From assembly GCA_032718865.1 (NCBI GenBank), contig JALUTQ010000010.1, positions 393,889 to 457,888 of the forward strand: 64,000 nucleotides of DNA. Reading direction: 5' to 3'. The stretch comes from Tilletia caries (taxonomy: Eukaryota > Basidiomycota > Exobasidiomycetes > Tilletiales > Tilletiaceae). The notes below the pieces were generated by a model that had not been told where the DNA came from, ran no database searches, and worked only from the letters and a program-made list of their open reading frames with translations. The translations under genes were made by a program, and so were the position numbers. Below are positions 63,992-64,000 of this stretch, piece after piece. Within the stretch, counting starts at the first letter, position 1. Every line of letters begins with the position of its first letter.

Positions 63992-64000
63992 GAGGTGCTG

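Noticed and set aside
1..64000. tRNA genes, CRISPR arrays and bacterial-type operons
   Set aside because: No cloverleaf with A/B boxes was found by eye, no spaced direct-repeat array exists, and the gene structure is eukaryotic.

Overview
The window looks like a chromosome-end segment of a basidiomycete fungus. The evidence is short GT-AG introns of about 60 to 90 nt, fungal-type gene products (ALG8, PCM1/AGM1, Swc5, MAF1, a Cps1-like GT2 synthase, DUF6604) and a run of TTAGGG repeats reading outward at the right edge. I cannot fix the species; a smut-type or other Ustilaginomycotina-like genome would fit, but that is a guess.

Layout. 1-8635 is a transposon graveyard. A copia-type LTR element without recognisable pol (80-6221) sits inside an older small inverted-terminal-repeat element, carries a hAT-type MITE, and is followed by a broken malate dehydrogenase fragment. 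8636-22218 is a compact housekeeping block: a short-chain dehydrogenase read through into an Atos/FAM214 protein, glucose-6-phosphate 1-epimerase, ALG8, phosphoacetylglucosamine mutase, Swc5/BCNT and a TANGO2-like protein with one apparent frameshift. 22436-43190 is a young, repeat-rich region built from duplicated units. It holds two SUN-domain paralogs (one broken by a gypsy element), two electron-transfer-flavoprotein beta pseudogenes, and three copies of one promoter-like block placed before different coding sequences. It also holds a second MITE, a decayed hAT transposon and a broken small secreted protein gene. 43459-48802 holds MAF1 and a DUF6604 protein. 49038-55166 is a structurally complete Tad-like LINE with 14-bp target duplications, inserted between DUF6604 and a GH16 gene. 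55839-61316 holds the GH16 wall enzyme convergent with a Cps1/hyaluronan-synthase-like GT2. The rest is gene-poor subtelomere ending in two TTAGGG arrays.

Function. ALG8 (N-glycan precursor glucosylation), AGM1 (UDP-GlcNAc synthesis), GH16 and the GT2 synthase all serve glycan or cell-wall biology. MAF1 (Pol III repression) and Swc5 (SWR1 remodelling) are nuclear regulators. No secondary-metabolite cluster, CRISPR array or tRNA gene was seen.

Sequence quality matters here. Many frameshifts (TANGO2-like, gypsy pol, hAT transposase) need only one base in a homopolymer, so some broken genes may be sequencing artefacts. The ETF-beta, hAT and SUN-A lesions also include stop codons or insertions and are real decay.
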